From an uncultured Alphaproteobacteria bacterium (GTDB taxonomy: Bacteria; Pseudomonadota; Alphaproteobacteria; Rhodobacterales; Rhodobacteraceae): 64,000 nt of DNA. A program made the position numbers and the translations under genes. A model generated the notes under the pieces. That model worked only from the letters and a program-made list of their open reading frames with translations. It did no database searches and was not told the DNA's origin. Of the stretch, positions 47,930 through 57,955 are shown in pieces. The DNA is taken from contig CAJXHI010000002.1 of the NCBI GenBank assembly GCA_913051655.1, forward strand, positions 1 through 64,000, in the 5' to 3' direction. Within the stretch, counting starts at the first letter, position 1. The number at the start of each line of letters is the position of its first letter.

Positions 47930-49564
47930 CTATTTCATATCCGGAAGTTTATAGTCTTTGAATGATTTGCGCAGTGTCAACTTTGACACTTTGCCAGTGG
48001 CTGTGAGCGGCAGTTCTTCCACGAACTCAATCGCATCTGGCAATTGCCATTTAGCTACCTGTTTCAGAAGCATTTCGTCTACCTCCGCCTTTTTAACGCG
48101 CTTGTCACCATTTGGCACTACGATGAGCAAAGGACGCTCATCCCATTTGGGATGGGGTACCGAAATAACGGCACAATTGGCCACATCGGGATGGGCCATG
48201 ACGATGTTTTCCAAATCAATTGAACTGATCCATTCGCCACCCGATTTGATTAAATCTTTTGCTCGATCCTGAATGCTCAGGAAACCGTCCGCGTCGATAT
48301 AGGCTACATCGCCTGTACCAAACCATCCATCTCTGTCCATGGCGGCATCGCTTGCTTCTTCGTTGCTGTAATATCCACTGATAATTGTATTCCCACGCAC
48401 ATATAATTCTCCGATGGCCTGACCATCGTGTGGCAAAGCGTTCCCGTTTTCGTCCACGATTTTAAGATCAACACCAAAGGCACGGCGTCCCTGCAGGGCT
48501 TTCATATCAAGCTTTTCATCCTGTGAGAGCATCTCTTCTTCATGCGCAGAAAGCAGACCCTGCGTACCAATGGGGCTCATCTCTGTCATGCCCCAAGCAT
48601 GGCATACGGTCACTCCACTGACCTCAAAGTTTTCGATCATTGAACGAGGTGCTGCGGACCCTCCAACAATGACAGATGAAAAACCATCCGGATTTTTGCC
48701 ACGGGCGGCAATTTCCCCCTGAAGCCCCAGCCAAACGGTCGGAACACCCCAAGCGGAGGTCACTTTCTCACGATCCATCAGATCAAAAAGCGATTTTCCG
48801 TCCAACGCACTGCCTGGAAAAATTAGGGAGCAGCCAGTCAAAGGCGCGGTGTAGGGCAGCCCCCAAGCGTTTACGTGGAACAAAGGCACGACGGGCAACA
48901 CCCGAGCGCCCTCCTTTAAAACGCTCCCCAGACTTATGGCCACAGTATATGCATGCAATACTGTTGAACGATGTGAATAGAGCGCACCCTTTGGGTTGCC
49001 AGTGGTGCCTGAAGTGTAGCAAAGACCCGATGCCGTATCTTCAGCCAGTTCGACCCAATCAAATTCTGTCGGTTCGCCCTCGGCTAATTCCTCATAACAC
49101 AAGAAATTGATCCTTGATTCCGGCATATGCGCCCGATCCGCCATGAGAATGTAAGTCATATCGTTAGGAAAATGTTCTGCTAAAGCCTCAACAATAGGGA
49201 CAAAAGTCAAATCCACACAAAGCACTTTGTCTTCGGCATGCTGTGTAATGTAAATCATCTGATCTGCGCTGAGACGCGGATTGATCGTGTGACAAACGCC
49301 TCCAATGCCCGCAATAGCATAGTACAATTCAAAATGGCGGTATCCATTCCATGCAAGGGTTGCAATTCTGTCACCCTCTTTGAGCCCAAGTTTTTGCAAA
49401 GCATGCGCCAACTGCGCCACGCGATGATAGGCCTCCCTATAGGTGTAGCGATGAATGTCGCCTTCCGTCCGGACAGATACGATTTCTGACGTTGTATGGG
49501 TTTCTGCCCCATAACGCAAAATTTCTATAGTTGACAAAGGACGGTGCATCATTTGACCGAGCAT
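47930..49564 (-). CDS. AMP-dependent acyl-CoA synthetase
   Basis: 544 residues. The P-loop-like AMP-binding motif is LCYTSGTTGNPKGALYSHRS, the A5 region is HAWGMTEMSPIG, A7 is GWFGTGDVAYIDADGFL, and the catalytic Lys is in ELPLTATGKVSKLTL. Relatives include medium/long-chain acyl-CoA ligases and DmdB, the ligase for 3-methylmercaptopropionate in DMSP demethylation; the N-terminus MLGQMM with PL is shared with those as I recall. Substrate cannot be assigned from sequence alone. It is the first gene of an operon with the acyl-CoA dehydrogenase. Confidence 0.9.
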   Translation of the reverse strand: MLGQMMHRPLSTIEILRYGAETHTTSEIVSVRTEGDIHRYTYREAYHRVAQLAHALQKLGLKEGDRIATLAWNGYRHFELYYAIAGIGGVCHTINPRLSADQMIYITQHAEDKVLCVDLTFVPIVEALAEHFPNDMTYILMADRAHMPESRINFLCYEELAEGEPTEFDWVELAEDTASGLCYTSGTTGNPKGALYSHRSTVLHAYTVAISLGSVLKEGARVLPVVPLFHVNAWGLPYTAPLTGCSLIFPGSALDGKSLFDLMDREKVTSAWGVPTVWLGLQGEIAARGKNPDGFSSVIVGGSAAPRSMIENFEVSGVTVCHAWGMTEMSPIGTQGLLSAHEEEMLSQDEKLDMKALQGRRAFGVDLKIVDENGNALPHDGQAIGELYVRGNTIISGYYSNEEASDAAMDRDGWFGTGDVAYIDADGFLSIQDRAKDLIKSGGEWISSIDLENIVMAHPDVANCAVISVPHPKWDERPLLIVVPNGDKRVKKAEVDEMLLKQVAKWQLPDAIEFVEELPLTATGKVSKLTLRKSFKDYKLPDMK

Positions 49565-49721
49565 ATGTCATCTCCCTCTGTTATATTTTTTTTATAAGAA
49601 AATGAAATGAGACGGTTTGCAAGGGAGCGCAGCGCGTAATCGACAATGCCGCTACGTTCTATTTATCAAAATTGAGGTGGTTACCTCCCTAAAAGAGTTC
49701 ATTGACAGAACATTGACATCG

Positions 49722-51248
49722 TCATTTGGGCTCACCAGGATTATTTTGAAGCACGGCGGGATGTGCAAGATCATCCGCAGACAATGGCAGCGTTGGCTTT
49801 GACAATCGGTTACGGACCACCCACAAAAGACGCGATTGAGCGCGTGTGATGGCAACATAGGCGAGACGTTTCCAGAGCTGTTGGCCAGCCTCATTACGCC
49901 CTGTGCGCGCAGCTGCAAAAATATCGGGAGCGAAGACCTGAACCGTTTCCCACTGGCTGCCCTGCGCTTTGTGAATGGTGACCGCGGCTCCATGGAGAAA
50001 GGCCGCGCCCATACTCGCGGCATAGGGAATAAAGGGTTGTTCTTCGTCAGGTTTTTCAATCTTAATGATCGAGGCTGCAGAAAGGTTTGCCTCTTCCGCT
50101 CCGATAACATGAAGACGCGAAAAACCAACCCGTTTACCCGGACCAAGATAGACCACCTGCGCCCCTTTAATGAGGCCACGTGCCTCCAGATCGAGCCGTT
50201 TCTTGCGATATTTCACTGGCAACTCGATCCCGTCGCAGATCAAAGGCTCCCCCGGTAATAACTCATTCGCTGGGGCTTTATGGACGGAGCGAAATGCATG
50301 AATAAGACGAATGCGTGTCACATTGCGCCAAACAAGCACGGGACTACGCGCCATAAGGTCGACTTCGACACGCTGCGCCCATTGCACCCGTTCGTCCGTT
50401 TTTGCAATTTCCTGAATTTGTGCTTCAAAGTCATCAAAGGTCACCTCAGGATCGCCCAAAGCATACGCCAGATCTGATATTGGACTATCTCCAGATTGGC
50501 GATGAATGCGTTTGAGATGGATCACTTGAGCAGGTTTCAACCGATCAAATACCATCGCACCGGATTGATTCACTGGTGCAAGCTGAGCTGGATCACCAAA
50601 CATAACAATTGTAGAAAAAATTTCCTGTAAATCTTCGCACTGTTTGTCATCCAGCATCGACGCTTCGTCTAGAAAGGCGATATCGAGCGGGTCTTCGCGC
50701 CGTTTCCATCCGGTGATAAAGTCTGAGCCGCGCAAACCAGCCACCGCCAAAGCCCCGGCGATCGATTTATGTTCCAGATAAAAGGCAAATGCCCGCGTCA
50801 ATGCACCTACGCTCAACCCTGCAATATCAGGCTTTTCTCCCTGCCCTATAAGCCATTCGGCGAGCTGCTCATATTCCGGATCGTAAACAGGCGTGTATAA
50901 GATTCGATGGATCGTTGTCGCTGGCACGCCTTGCATACGTAACACGCTGGCGGCTTTGTTTGTAGGTGCAAGAATGGCAAGGGACCGTTTTTCGCGTTTT
51001 TTTCGGGGCTCATAATCCCCAACGATAAGTTCCAAACCCACATTATCAAGGACTTTGTATAATTCAGCCAAGAGGCGAGTTTTCCCAGAACCCGCTTTGC
51101 CGACAAGAGCCGTCATGGAAGCGCGGCTCGCTGTCTTAGGAAAAAGCACATCTCCCTCAAGATCAACGCCTGCAGATTTCAAAACGGCGCTGATTCTGTC
51201 AAAGGCTTCTGCCTGGTCAGGAGAAAATTCTATTTCGCGAACCGACAT
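49722..51248 (-). CDS. RecD-like ATP-dependent helicase
   Basis: 508 residues from ATG at 51248 (MSVREIEFSPDQAEAFDRI). Superfamily 1 helicase features are Walker A VGKAGSGKTRLLAELYK, Walker B IAFLDEASMLDDKQ, FGDPAQLAPVNQSGA (motif III) and the UvrD_C_2 region AAVTIHKAQGSQWETVQVF with LAYVAITRAQSRLLWV. It is single, without RecB or RecC, so it likely acts alone in DNA repair or replication like other stand-alone RecD-type proteins. Role inferred from family. Confidence 0.87.
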   Translation of the reverse strand: MSVREIEFSPDQAEAFDRISAVLKSAGVDLEGDVLFPKTASRASMTALVGKAGSGKTRLLAELYKVLDNVGLELIVGDYEPRKKREKRSLAILAPTNKAASVLRMQGVPATTIHRILYTPVYDPEYEQLAEWLIGQGEKPDIAGLSVGALTRAFAFYLEHKSIAGALAVAGLRGSDFITGWKRREDPLDIAFLDEASMLDDKQCEDLQEIFSTIVMFGDPAQLAPVNQSGAMVFDRLKPAQVIHLKRIHRQSGDSPISDLAYALGDPEVTFDDFEAQIQEIAKTDERVQWAQRVEVDLMARSPVLVWRNVTRIRLIHAFRSVHKAPANELLPGEPLICDGIELPVKYRKKRLDLEARGLIKGAQVVYLGPGKRVGFSRLHVIGAEEANLSAASIIKIEKPDEEQPFIPYAASMGAAFLHGAAVTIHKAQGSQWETVQVFAPDIFAAARTGRNEAGQQLWKRLAYVAITRAQSRLLWVVRNRLSKPTLPLSADDLAHPAVLQNNPGEPK

Positions 51249-51593
51249 CTTTCGGAGGCTACACACCCGCGCCTTAAACCACCAGCGTCAAAGAGGATTT
51301 TGCGTAAATATTCTATCTGAATCAACAGACTTTAATTTTTCTAAAAAACACTGTGCCGATATATGTATTTTTATCTTTGCAATCTGACAAATATTATGTC
51401 TTTGTCCGACGTCTAAAATGCTTAATACAACGCTTAGGTAAATTTAACTCATCTTACAACTCTATGTAAGCATTTCTTGCTGATTTTGGTTTCATGCTAT
51501 ATTTGCAAAGCGCTGCAGAAAAAAGCGCTGATTTATAAACCCTAAAATAGGTGAGCAAAATTATTGGTGTTAGAAATTTCGTCCGGTACAAAT
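51249..51593. other. Intergenic between ccr and the helicase gene
   Basis: A/T-rich sequence that should hold the helicase promoter. No gene or RNA is supported. The ccr terminator lies at its left-hand end of transcription (51594-51630). Confidence 0.4.
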
Positions 51594-51630
51594 GAAAAAA
51601 CGGCCACAACACACCAGCGCAGCCGTTTTA
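51594..51630 (-). terminator. Rho-independent terminator of ccr
   Basis: Read in the ccr direction, AAAACGGC (51622-51629) pairs with GCCGTTTT at 51597-51604, an 8-bp stem around a G/T-rich loop, and a T-run continues (51595-51600 are A on the plus strand). It starts about 20 bases after the ccr stop. Confidence 0.8.
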
Positions 51631-51648
51631 AACATCTCAAAGTGGTTC

Positions 51649-52929
51649 TTATTTAGCCAGTGCTTCTTCAAAGGTTCGCAAGCCGGTGCGTGGCGATTGC
51701 ACCAGCACAGCCATGTTGCCTGGCTTATGCTCATTGCGACGCATTTTGATATGTGCACCTGGAATTTCGTTAAACTCAAAGACCTCCGACATACATGGAT
51801 CTAGGCGCCTTTCAACCATAAGGTGGTTGGCTGCTGCAGCCTGTTTAAGATGGGCGAAGTGGCTGCCTTGAATGCGTTTTTGGTTCATCCAAACATAACG
51901 CGCATCCATAGTAAGATTATAACCTGTCGTCCCCGCGCAGATAACAACCATACCGCCGCGCTTGCATACAAAAGTGGACACAGGAAATGTACTTTCGCCA
52001 GGGTGCTCAAAAACCATGTCAACATTGACACCTTTACCGGTGATATCCCAGATCGCTTTGCCGAATTTACGAACTTCTGCAAACCAAGCCTTATATTCCT
52101 CGCTGTTCACCGTGGGAAGCTGCCCCCAACAATTGAAGTCCTTACGGTTGATGACCCCTTTTGCGCCAAGGCTTTTCACGAATTCCCGCTTGTCTTCGTC
52201 TGAGATCACAGCAATTGCGTTTGCGCCGACTGTATTGATCAATTGAATAGCATAGGACCCAAGACCACCGGACGCACCCCATACCAACACGTTTTGTCCA
52301 GGCTTCAATTCGTGGGGATGGTGTCCAAACAACATTCTGTAAGCGGTCGCGAGGGTCAGCGTGTAACACGCGCTTTCTTCCCATGTCAAATGCTTAGGAC
52401 GAGGCATCAGCTGTTGCGCTTGGACATTTGTAAACTGTGCAAAGGAACCATCAGGCGTTTCATACCCCCAAATTCTTTGGCTTGTGGACAACATTGGGTC
52501 ACCACCATTACATTCTTCGTCGTCTCCATCGTCTTGATTGCAGTGAATGACCACTTCGTCACCAATTTTCCAGCGTGTGACCTTATCCCCTTTTGCCCAA
52601 ACTATTCCTGAGGCGTCCGAACCTGCAATGTGAAAATCCGCTTTGTGCACGTCAAACGGACTAATTGGTATGCCAAGTCCAGCCCAAACCCCGTTATAGT
52701 TCACACCGGCCGCCATCACAAGGACAAGAACCTCATGACTGTCAAGTTTTGGGACGTCCAAAACTTCTAATTTAAAGCTCTTGTCTGGTTCTCCGTGACG
52801 TTCACGCCGAATAGCCCAAGCATACATTTGTTTCGGAACGTAGCCCAACGGAGGCATTTCCCCGATTTCGTAAAGGTCCCTTTCAGGAGCATCATAGGGA
52901 GCAATCCCACTATTTATGTCTAACGCCAT
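51649..52929 (-). CDS. ccr: Crotonyl-CoA carboxylase/reductase
   Basis: 426 residues, the key enzyme of the ethylmalonyl-CoA pathway: crotonyl-CoA + CO2 + NADPH to ethylmalonyl-CoA. It is a medium-chain reductase with an N-terminal YDAPERDLYEIGEMPPLGYV and the nucleotide-binding LVWGASGGLGSYAIQLINTV. The segment HCNQDDGDDEECNGGDPMLS is characteristic of Ccr. A C-terminal GSHFAHLKQAAAANHLMVE also fits. It is divergent from ecm across a 360-base control region and ends at a clear terminator. Confidence 0.96.
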   Translation of the reverse strand: MALDINSGIAPYDAPERDLYEIGEMPPLGYVPKQMYAWAIRRERHGEPDKSFKLEVLDVPKLDSHEVLVLVMAAGVNYNGVWAGLGIPISPFDVHKADFHIAGSDASGIVWAKGDKVTRWKIGDEVVIHCNQDDGDDEECNGGDPMLSTSQRIWGYETPDGSFAQFTNVQAQQLMPRPKHLTWEESACYTLTLATAYRMLFGHHPHELKPGQNVLVWGASGGLGSYAIQLINTVGANAIAVISDEDKREFVKSLGAKGVINRKDFNCWGQLPTVNSEEYKAWFAEVRKFGKAIWDITGKGVNVDMVFEHPGESTFPVSTFVCKRGGMVVICAGTTGYNLTMDARYVWMNQKRIQGSHFAHLKQAAAANHLMVERRLDPCMSEVFEFNEIPGAHIKMRRNEHKPGNMAVLVQSPRTGLRTFEEALAK

Positions 52930-53201
52930 TTTTGTGCCTCCAGCTCAAGATTTGCCGCAACGCAGAATCAAAGTGCCTTCGATCTACAACCCTAGGCGTA
53001 ATAATGCAACATTTTGAGTACTAATTTTGAAATTTTATGTCTTTGGTACAAAAATGCCCAGATATTCTTTGTTTCGTTTTTGATAAAGCTCTCGAACCAA
53101 ACTTCGTGATTTAGACTTTTTTTGCTTTTTACAAATTTCAAACAGAATCCCGACAGTAAGGATGCTTATGTAACCGTCACTTGAGCAATCCACCATTAAG
53201 G

Positions 53202-53248
53202 CGCTGCATTGCAGCGAATTGACAAAGGGACAAAGTTTTGAATAAAAG
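53202..53248 (+). promoter_or_regulatory. ecm promoter with adjacent 15-bp palindrome
   Basis: CGCTGCA-T-TGCAGCG (53202-53216) is a perfect palindrome lying 2 bases upstream of a consensus -35 TTGACA (53219-53224). A weak A/T-rich -10 (ATAAAA) follows after 17 bases. Such a site next to -35 suggests an activator or repressor of ecm, possibly also of the divergent ccr. The rest of the 52930-53288 gap shows no gene. The regulator is unknown. Confidence 0.5.
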
Positions 53249-53291
53249 AGAAAAATTTAATATTGTTGCCTGATGAGCCAAAGGATTCGTG

Positions 53292-55256
53292 ATGCCACAG
53301 GAAAAAGATCGCCCCTGGTTAATCCGCACATACGCCGGACACTCCACTGCCAAAGCATCAAATGAGCTTTATCGAAACAACCTCGCCAAAGGTCAAACGG
53401 GACTTTCGGTTGCTTTCGATTTGCCCACGCAGACAGGATACGACAGCGATCATATTTTGGCGCGTGGCGAAGTCGGAAAAGTTGGTGTGCCGATCAATCA
53501 TCTGGGTGATATGCGCACTCTCTTTGATCAGATTCCTTTAGACCAAATGAATACCTCAATGACTATCAATGCAACAGCACCATGGCTTTTGGCACTATAC
53601 ATTGCCGTTGCGGAAGAACAGGGCGCAGATATCACGGGTCTGCAGGGTACGGTACAAAACGATATTATCAAAGAATATCTCTCCCGCGGTACATATATTT
53701 GTCCGCCAAAACCATCGCTGAAGCTCATCGCAGATGTGGCGGAGTATTGTTATAAACACGTCCCCAAATGGAACCCTATCAATGTCTGTTCCTATCACTT
53801 GCAAGAGGCAGGAGCGACACCCGAACAGGAACTCTCATTCGCACTAGCGACCGCCACTGCAGTTTTGGATGAATTACGAGGCAAGGTGCCAGACGCTGAC
53901 TTCCCAAGGTTGGTTGGGCGCATCTCGTTTTTTGTGAACGCAGGTATTCGCTTTGTCACCGAAATGTGCAAAATGCGTGCTTTTGTCGATTTGTGGGACG
54001 AAATTTGCGAGACGCGCTATGGGGTGAGTGATCCTAAATATCGTCTATTCCGCTATGGAGTACAGGTAAATTCACTTGGGCTAACTGAACAGCAACCAGA
54101 AAACAACGTGTATCGTATCTTGATTGAAATGCTGGCGGTGACACTGTCAAAAAATGCACGCGCACGCGCTGTACAACTTCCCGCATGGAACGAAGCATTG
54201 GGCCTGCCAAGGCCATGGGATCAGCAGTGGTCCATGCGCATGCAGCAAATAATGGCTTTTGAAACCGACCTTTTAGAGTACGATGATTTATTTGACGGAA
54301 ACCGAGCAGTCGACACCAAAGTTGAGGCGCTGAAAGAAGGTGCTAGGCACGAATTGGCCAACCTTGACAGCATGGGGGGCGCGATCAGCGCAATCGAATA
54401 TATGAAATCGCGTCTTGTAGACAGCAACGCAGAACGACTCAATCGCATTGAACGCAATGAAACCGTCGTGGTAGGTGTTAACAAATTCACAGTAGGTGAA
54501 ACTTCACCGCTGATAAGTGGTGATGGCGGTATTATGATAGTTGACCCAGCCGTTGAGAAAGATCAGATTTCACGCCTGAATAAGTGGCGCGCAGCGCGTG
54601 ATGAGATCGCTGTTGCCATAGCCTTAGCAGATCTCCGCAAAGCCGCAGAGGATGGAAGTAACGTCATGGCGCCGTCTATCGCCGCCGCGAAGGCGGGCGT
54701 GACAACGGGCGAGTGGGCAGCTCAGATGCGCGCCGTCTTCGGCGAATATCGTGCGCCGACGGGTGTATCGCGCTCCGTCTCAAACAAAACCGACGGATTG
54801 GAAGAGATTCGCACAGCAGTCGATGCAGTGAGCGATAAGCTTGGCCGCCGCCTTAAGTTCCTTGTTGGCAAACCTGGACTGGATGGACATTCAAACGGTG
54901 CTGAACAAATCGCCTTCCGTGCCCGTGATTGTGGAATGGACATCGAATACGAAGGTATTCGACTGACCCCCGATCAAATTATTGCCTCTGCACTTGAAAA
55001 AGAGGCTCATGTGATTGGACTGTCAATCCTTTCAGGCAGCCATATTCCGCTCGTTGAAGATTTAATGGCAAAATTGCACGGGGCCAACTTATCCCACATT
55101 CCTGTGATTGTTGGTGGCATTATTCCAGATGACGACGCAGAGCGGCTCTTAGCTATGGGTGTTGCAAAAGTCTACACACCCAAGGACTTTGAGCTCAACA
55201 GCATCATGACCGATATCGTGACTCTTGCAGATCCACTCAGCAGAGCGGCGGAATAG
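53292..55256 (+). CDS. ecm: Ethylmalonyl-CoA mutase
   Basis: 654 residues from ATG at 53292, with AAGGA 6 bases upstream. It is a B12-dependent mutase converting ethylmalonyl-CoA to methylsuccinyl-CoA. The N-terminal RPWLIRTYAGHSTAKASN and AFDLPTQTGYDSDHILARGE belong to the substrate domain. The C-terminal cobalamin domain has the DxHxxG motif in GKPGLDGHSNGAEQIAF. Pairing with ccr and the single-chain form support Ecm rather than methylmalonyl-CoA mutase. Confidence 0.94.
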   Translation: MPQEKDRPWLIRTYAGHSTAKASNELYRNNLAKGQTGLSVAFDLPTQTGYDSDHILARGEVGKVGVPINHLGDMRTLFDQIPLDQMNTSMTINATAPWLLALYIAVAEEQGADITGLQGTVQNDIIKEYLSRGTYICPPKPSLKLIADVAEYCYKHVPKWNPINVCSYHLQEAGATPEQELSFALATATAVLDELRGKVPDADFPRLVGRISFFVNAGIRFVTEMCKMRAFVDLWDEICETRYGVSDPKYRLFRYGVQVNSLGLTEQQPENNVYRILIEMLAVTLSKNARARAVQLPAWNEALGLPRPWDQQWSMRMQQIMAFETDLLEYDDLFDGNRAVDTKVEALKEGARHELANLDSMGGAISAIEYMKSRLVDSNAERLNRIERNETVVVGVNKFTVGETSPLISGDGGIMIVDPAVEKDQISRLNKWRAARDEIAVAIALADLRKAAEDGSNVMAPSIAAAKAGVTTGEWAAQMRAVFGEYRAPTGVSRSVSNKTDGLEEIRTAVDAVSDKLGRRLKFLVGKPGLDGHSNGAEQIAFRARDCGMDIEYEGIRLTPDQIIASALEKEAHVIGLSILSGSHIPLVEDLMAKLHGANLSHIPVIVGGIIPDDDAERLLAMGVAKVYTPKDFELNSIMTDIVTLADPLSRAAE

Positions 55257-55438
55257 ATGCAGGCAGCAGACAAATTAGACCACAAGAGGGCCGGCTCGGC
55301 AGTTCGCCGTACTTAAACGAAAACATCAGATCTTACAAAGCAACAACTGACACGCGTTTACCAACTGGACGTGGTAATTTATTTTATCTACCTGTGATAA
55401 GGCGCAAAAAATGCGACTAGTCAGATAGGAGACCAGCC

Positions 55439-55873
55439 ATGACCCTACGCCCCATTCAGCCGGAAGGTTATGACACTTGGCGTCTATTTTGGGCTGCTTG
55501 TTTAGAGTTTTACCAAACATCTGTTGAGGACAACATTTATAAGCTAAGACTTAATCGGCTGATATCTTCAGAACAACCCAAACAATGTGACTTTGGTGCA
55601 GAATTAGACGGGGCTCTGCTTGGGAGTGATCATTACATCCTGCGTCCTCGTAACTGGAAATCAAAGAAAGCCGTATACCTTGAAGACCTTTTCCCAAAGA
55701 ACGATCAGCGCGGCAAAGGCACTGATCGTGCTTTTATACAAGCAGTCTATAGGATTGCAGATATCAATGCCACGTCGACTGTTTATTGGAGAACACAAGA
55801 GACCAAAATTATGGTACGGTGGCTTTATGATAATATCGTCACGTTAACAACATTTATCAGACACACGCGGTGA
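55439..55873 (+). CDS. GNAT-family N-acetyltransferase, possibly impaired
   Basis: 144 residues. The fold is recognisable: YLEDLFPKNDQRGKGTDRAF is the acetyl-CoA binding motif A, and VYWRTQETKIMVRWLYDNI is the region where relatives bear an Asn/Tyr pair. Relatives read RGxGxGRALI, but here the second Gly is Asp-preceded by Thr (GKGTDRAF), which could disturb the pyrophosphate loop. With many pseudogenes nearby this may be an early-decay gene. The reading frame is intact. Ribosome binding site GGAGA is near the ATG. Confidence 0.7.
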   Translation: MTLRPIQPEGYDTWRLFWAACLEFYQTSVEDNIYKLRLNRLISSEQPKQCDFGAELDGALLGSDHYILRPRNWKSKKAVYLEDLFPKNDQRGKGTDRAFIQAVYRIADINATSTVYWRTQETKIMVRWLYDNIVTLTTFIRHTR

Positions 55874-55882
55874 GGATCAAAA

Positions 55883-56593
55883 ATGACCATCCATATCGGT
55901 GCCCAGAAGGGCGATATCGCAGAAACTGTTTTACTTCCAGGCGACCCGTATCGGGCAAAATGGGCGGCTGACAATTTCCTCACAAAAATACGCCTTGTTA
56001 ATGAAACCCGCGGCATGCTCGGTTTCACGGGCGACTACCTTGGTCACAATGTTACGATCCAAGGCTCGGGAATGGGCATGCCTACGCTTTCGATTTATGT
56101 AAACGAATTGATTCGCGATTATGATGCTAAAACATTAATCCGCATTGGATCATGCGGTGGTATGCAGCCTGAGGTGAACGTGCGTGATGTGATCATCGCG
56201 ATGACAGCGAGCAGCGTCAGCACGCCCTCTTCTGCGATTTTTAAAGAATTAAATTTCGCACCGAGCGCGGATTACGCGCTTTTGCGGGCAGCCGTAGATG
56301 CGGCTCGAAAACGGTCGACGCCTCACCATGTGGGTGGAATTTATTCTTCTGATGTTTTTTACGACGAACGCCCCGATCTCAATGAACAAATGATGCGCCA
56401 CGGAATCCTCGCCGTGGAAATGGAAGCGGCCGAGCTTTATAACCTTGCGCTTCGTTATAACCGGCGCGCCTTAGCCATCTTGACAGTTTCTGATCACCTA
56501 ACCACAGGCGAAGCATTGCCTTCCTCTCAACGAGAACAAAGCTTTGGTGATATGGTTGCAATCGCCCTTGATGCTGCCTTTAGCACGGTTTGA
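55883..56593 (+). CDS. deoD: Purine nucleoside phosphorylase DeoD
   Basis: 236 residues, the hexameric DeoD type that phosphorolyses purine (deoxy)nucleosides. Key parts are [47 protein letters not shown] (phosphate-binding) and [15 protein letters not shown], with the catalytic VSDHLTTGE (Asp). Length is normal. It starts 9 bases after the GNAT gene and meets the convergent DUF1989 gene 2 bases after its own stop. Confidence 0.95.
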   Translation: MTIHIGAQKGDIAETVLLPGDPYRAKWAADNFLTKIRLVNETRGMLGFTGDYLGHNVTIQGSGMGMPTLSIYVNELIRDYDAKTLIRIGSCGGMQPEVNVRDVIIAMTASSVSTPSSAIFKELNFAPSADYALLRAAVDAARKRSTPHHVGGIYSSDVFYDERPDLNEQMMRHGILAVEMEAAELYNLALRYNRRALAILTVSDHLTTGEALPSSQREQSFGDMVAIALDAAFSTV

Positions 56594-56595
56594 CA

Positions 56596-57447
56596 TTATA
56601 GGCCGTGGCTTTGATCATACCCGTTAGGACAAGGGTTTCGCCACTCGCTATAATCAGCAAACTCTTTTGGGGAAAAGACCTCTACTAGGAGCGGATAGCA
56701 TTGCGCGACATCACTTGAATGTTCAGAAGAACAATCACCTCCAGGACAGGCACTTAGCCCACCAATCAGGTCAATTTCAGCGTAGAGTTCAAGATAATCA
56801 CCTGGTCTGACGGGACTGGCCTTCATAAAATACTGTGCGGTATCACGGGTAAAGCCTGTACACATAAAGACATTAAGAACGTCATGCACGATATCTTCTG
56901 CAGTAGCGGGCGAAATATCAAAATATGCGCTGACAGCACGCGTCAAGTTCGAATGGCAGCAGTGATGGTAATGTTGTCCATCAGAAAGGACATGATGCGT
57001 GTAGGGATCACACCTTGTCCCGATCACGTCATGAACGGAGCCACCGTGCGGATCGATCCCATACCAAGACAGAGTATCTGCAACAATGGTTGCCATTGGT
57101 CGCAGGTAAGGAAAGGAAGACCACATCTGATTTCCTATGCTCAAATGCGTTCCGTGCAGCGCCCGTGTTTTCCCAGAGTAAAATTTTTCCTGCCGGTTAT
57201 CCTTGTGCCAAAGATTCAGATCCCCGACTTGAGGACCGTCGATGCTGGTGATGCGGAAAAAACCGCCTTGAGGAACTTCAAAACATCGCGCATCGCGGGG
57301 TGGCACCAAAATTTCACCACTTTTTTCGACGTTCTCTGTGCGAAAGCGTGAAAGTGACATTAGGTCAGGTGCCGGTAACATATGAACCGGATAACAAATG
57401 ACCGGAGGCATATTTTGATGCGCCTTTCGTTCCGTTTCGTCCATCAT
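56596..57447 (-). CDS. DUF1989 (urea carboxylase-associated family) protein
   Basis: 283 residues. DUF1989 proteins are associated with urea or guanidine metabolism in some genomes. Visible features are IRITSIDGPQVGDLNLWH-type text (FRITSIDGPQVGDLNLWH), SVHDVIGTRCDPYTHHVLSD and QHYHHCCHSNLTRAVSAYF, rich in His and Cys that could bind metal. The C-terminal FMCTGFTRDTAQYFMKASP and SACPGGDCSSEHSSD also fit. No urea carboxylase is nearby, so the partner is unknown; a link to the agmatinase-type enzyme 32 kb away would be speculative. Confidence 0.82.
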   Translation of the reverse strand: MMDETERKAHQNMPPVICYPVHMLPAPDLMSLSRFRTENVEKSGEILVPPRDARCFEVPQGGFFRITSIDGPQVGDLNLWHKDNRQEKFYSGKTRALHGTHLSIGNQMWSSFPYLRPMATIVADTLSWYGIDPHGGSVHDVIGTRCDPYTHHVLSDGQHYHHCCHSNLTRAVSAYFDISPATAEDIVHDVLNVFMCTGFTRDTAQYFMKASPVRPGDYLELYAEIDLIGGLSACPGGDCSSEHSSDVAQCYPLLVEVFSPKEFADYSEWRNPCPNGYDQSHGL

Positions 57448-57955
57448 GTCTGGTGTCTCCTGTGCCTGTTAATTGTTCGTCATGCCTGCGCGGATTTTTT
57501 CTAAGCAAAGGGTCAGATTACTTACTGATCACCTCCCCCCGAAACCCACCAGAAAAAACATCTGCGCTATCTATGCTGCTGAAAGCCGCTAGACTGATAT
57601 CTGCGAACCTTCGCCCCTCTAAATCATTCATTATGCATAGGTACTTTAAAGGTAATATAAAGAACAATCCTAATCATTTCCCAAAATACTAAGAATTTTT
57701 TCCTCACCTGTAACGCTATATTGCAATAGAAAAAAATCTAAGACGAGCATTCCGTTTTGCCGTTTTATGACACCAGTGATGTTGTAACTGCCTCCCGTGT
57801 TTGTGACTGTCACGTTTGCGTGAGCCACGATGGCATATGCATACTGCGTTTGAAATTGATAGCGGCCAGTTTTCGGGGGCTTAAACGAGGGTTGCCATGG
57901 TTCTTAGGCCACAGAGGTCACAAGGTCTGGAGCAGTCAGGGCCGGCACGAAGTAA
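57448..57955. other. Gene-poor region next to sdhB
   Basis: No supportable gene. A minus-strand reading through about 57760-57950 includes GRYQFQTQYAYAIVAHANV, which could be a remnant but has a stop and no start. The plus-strand reading 57757-58149 crosses a palindromic repeat and is not credible. Confidence 0.4.
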
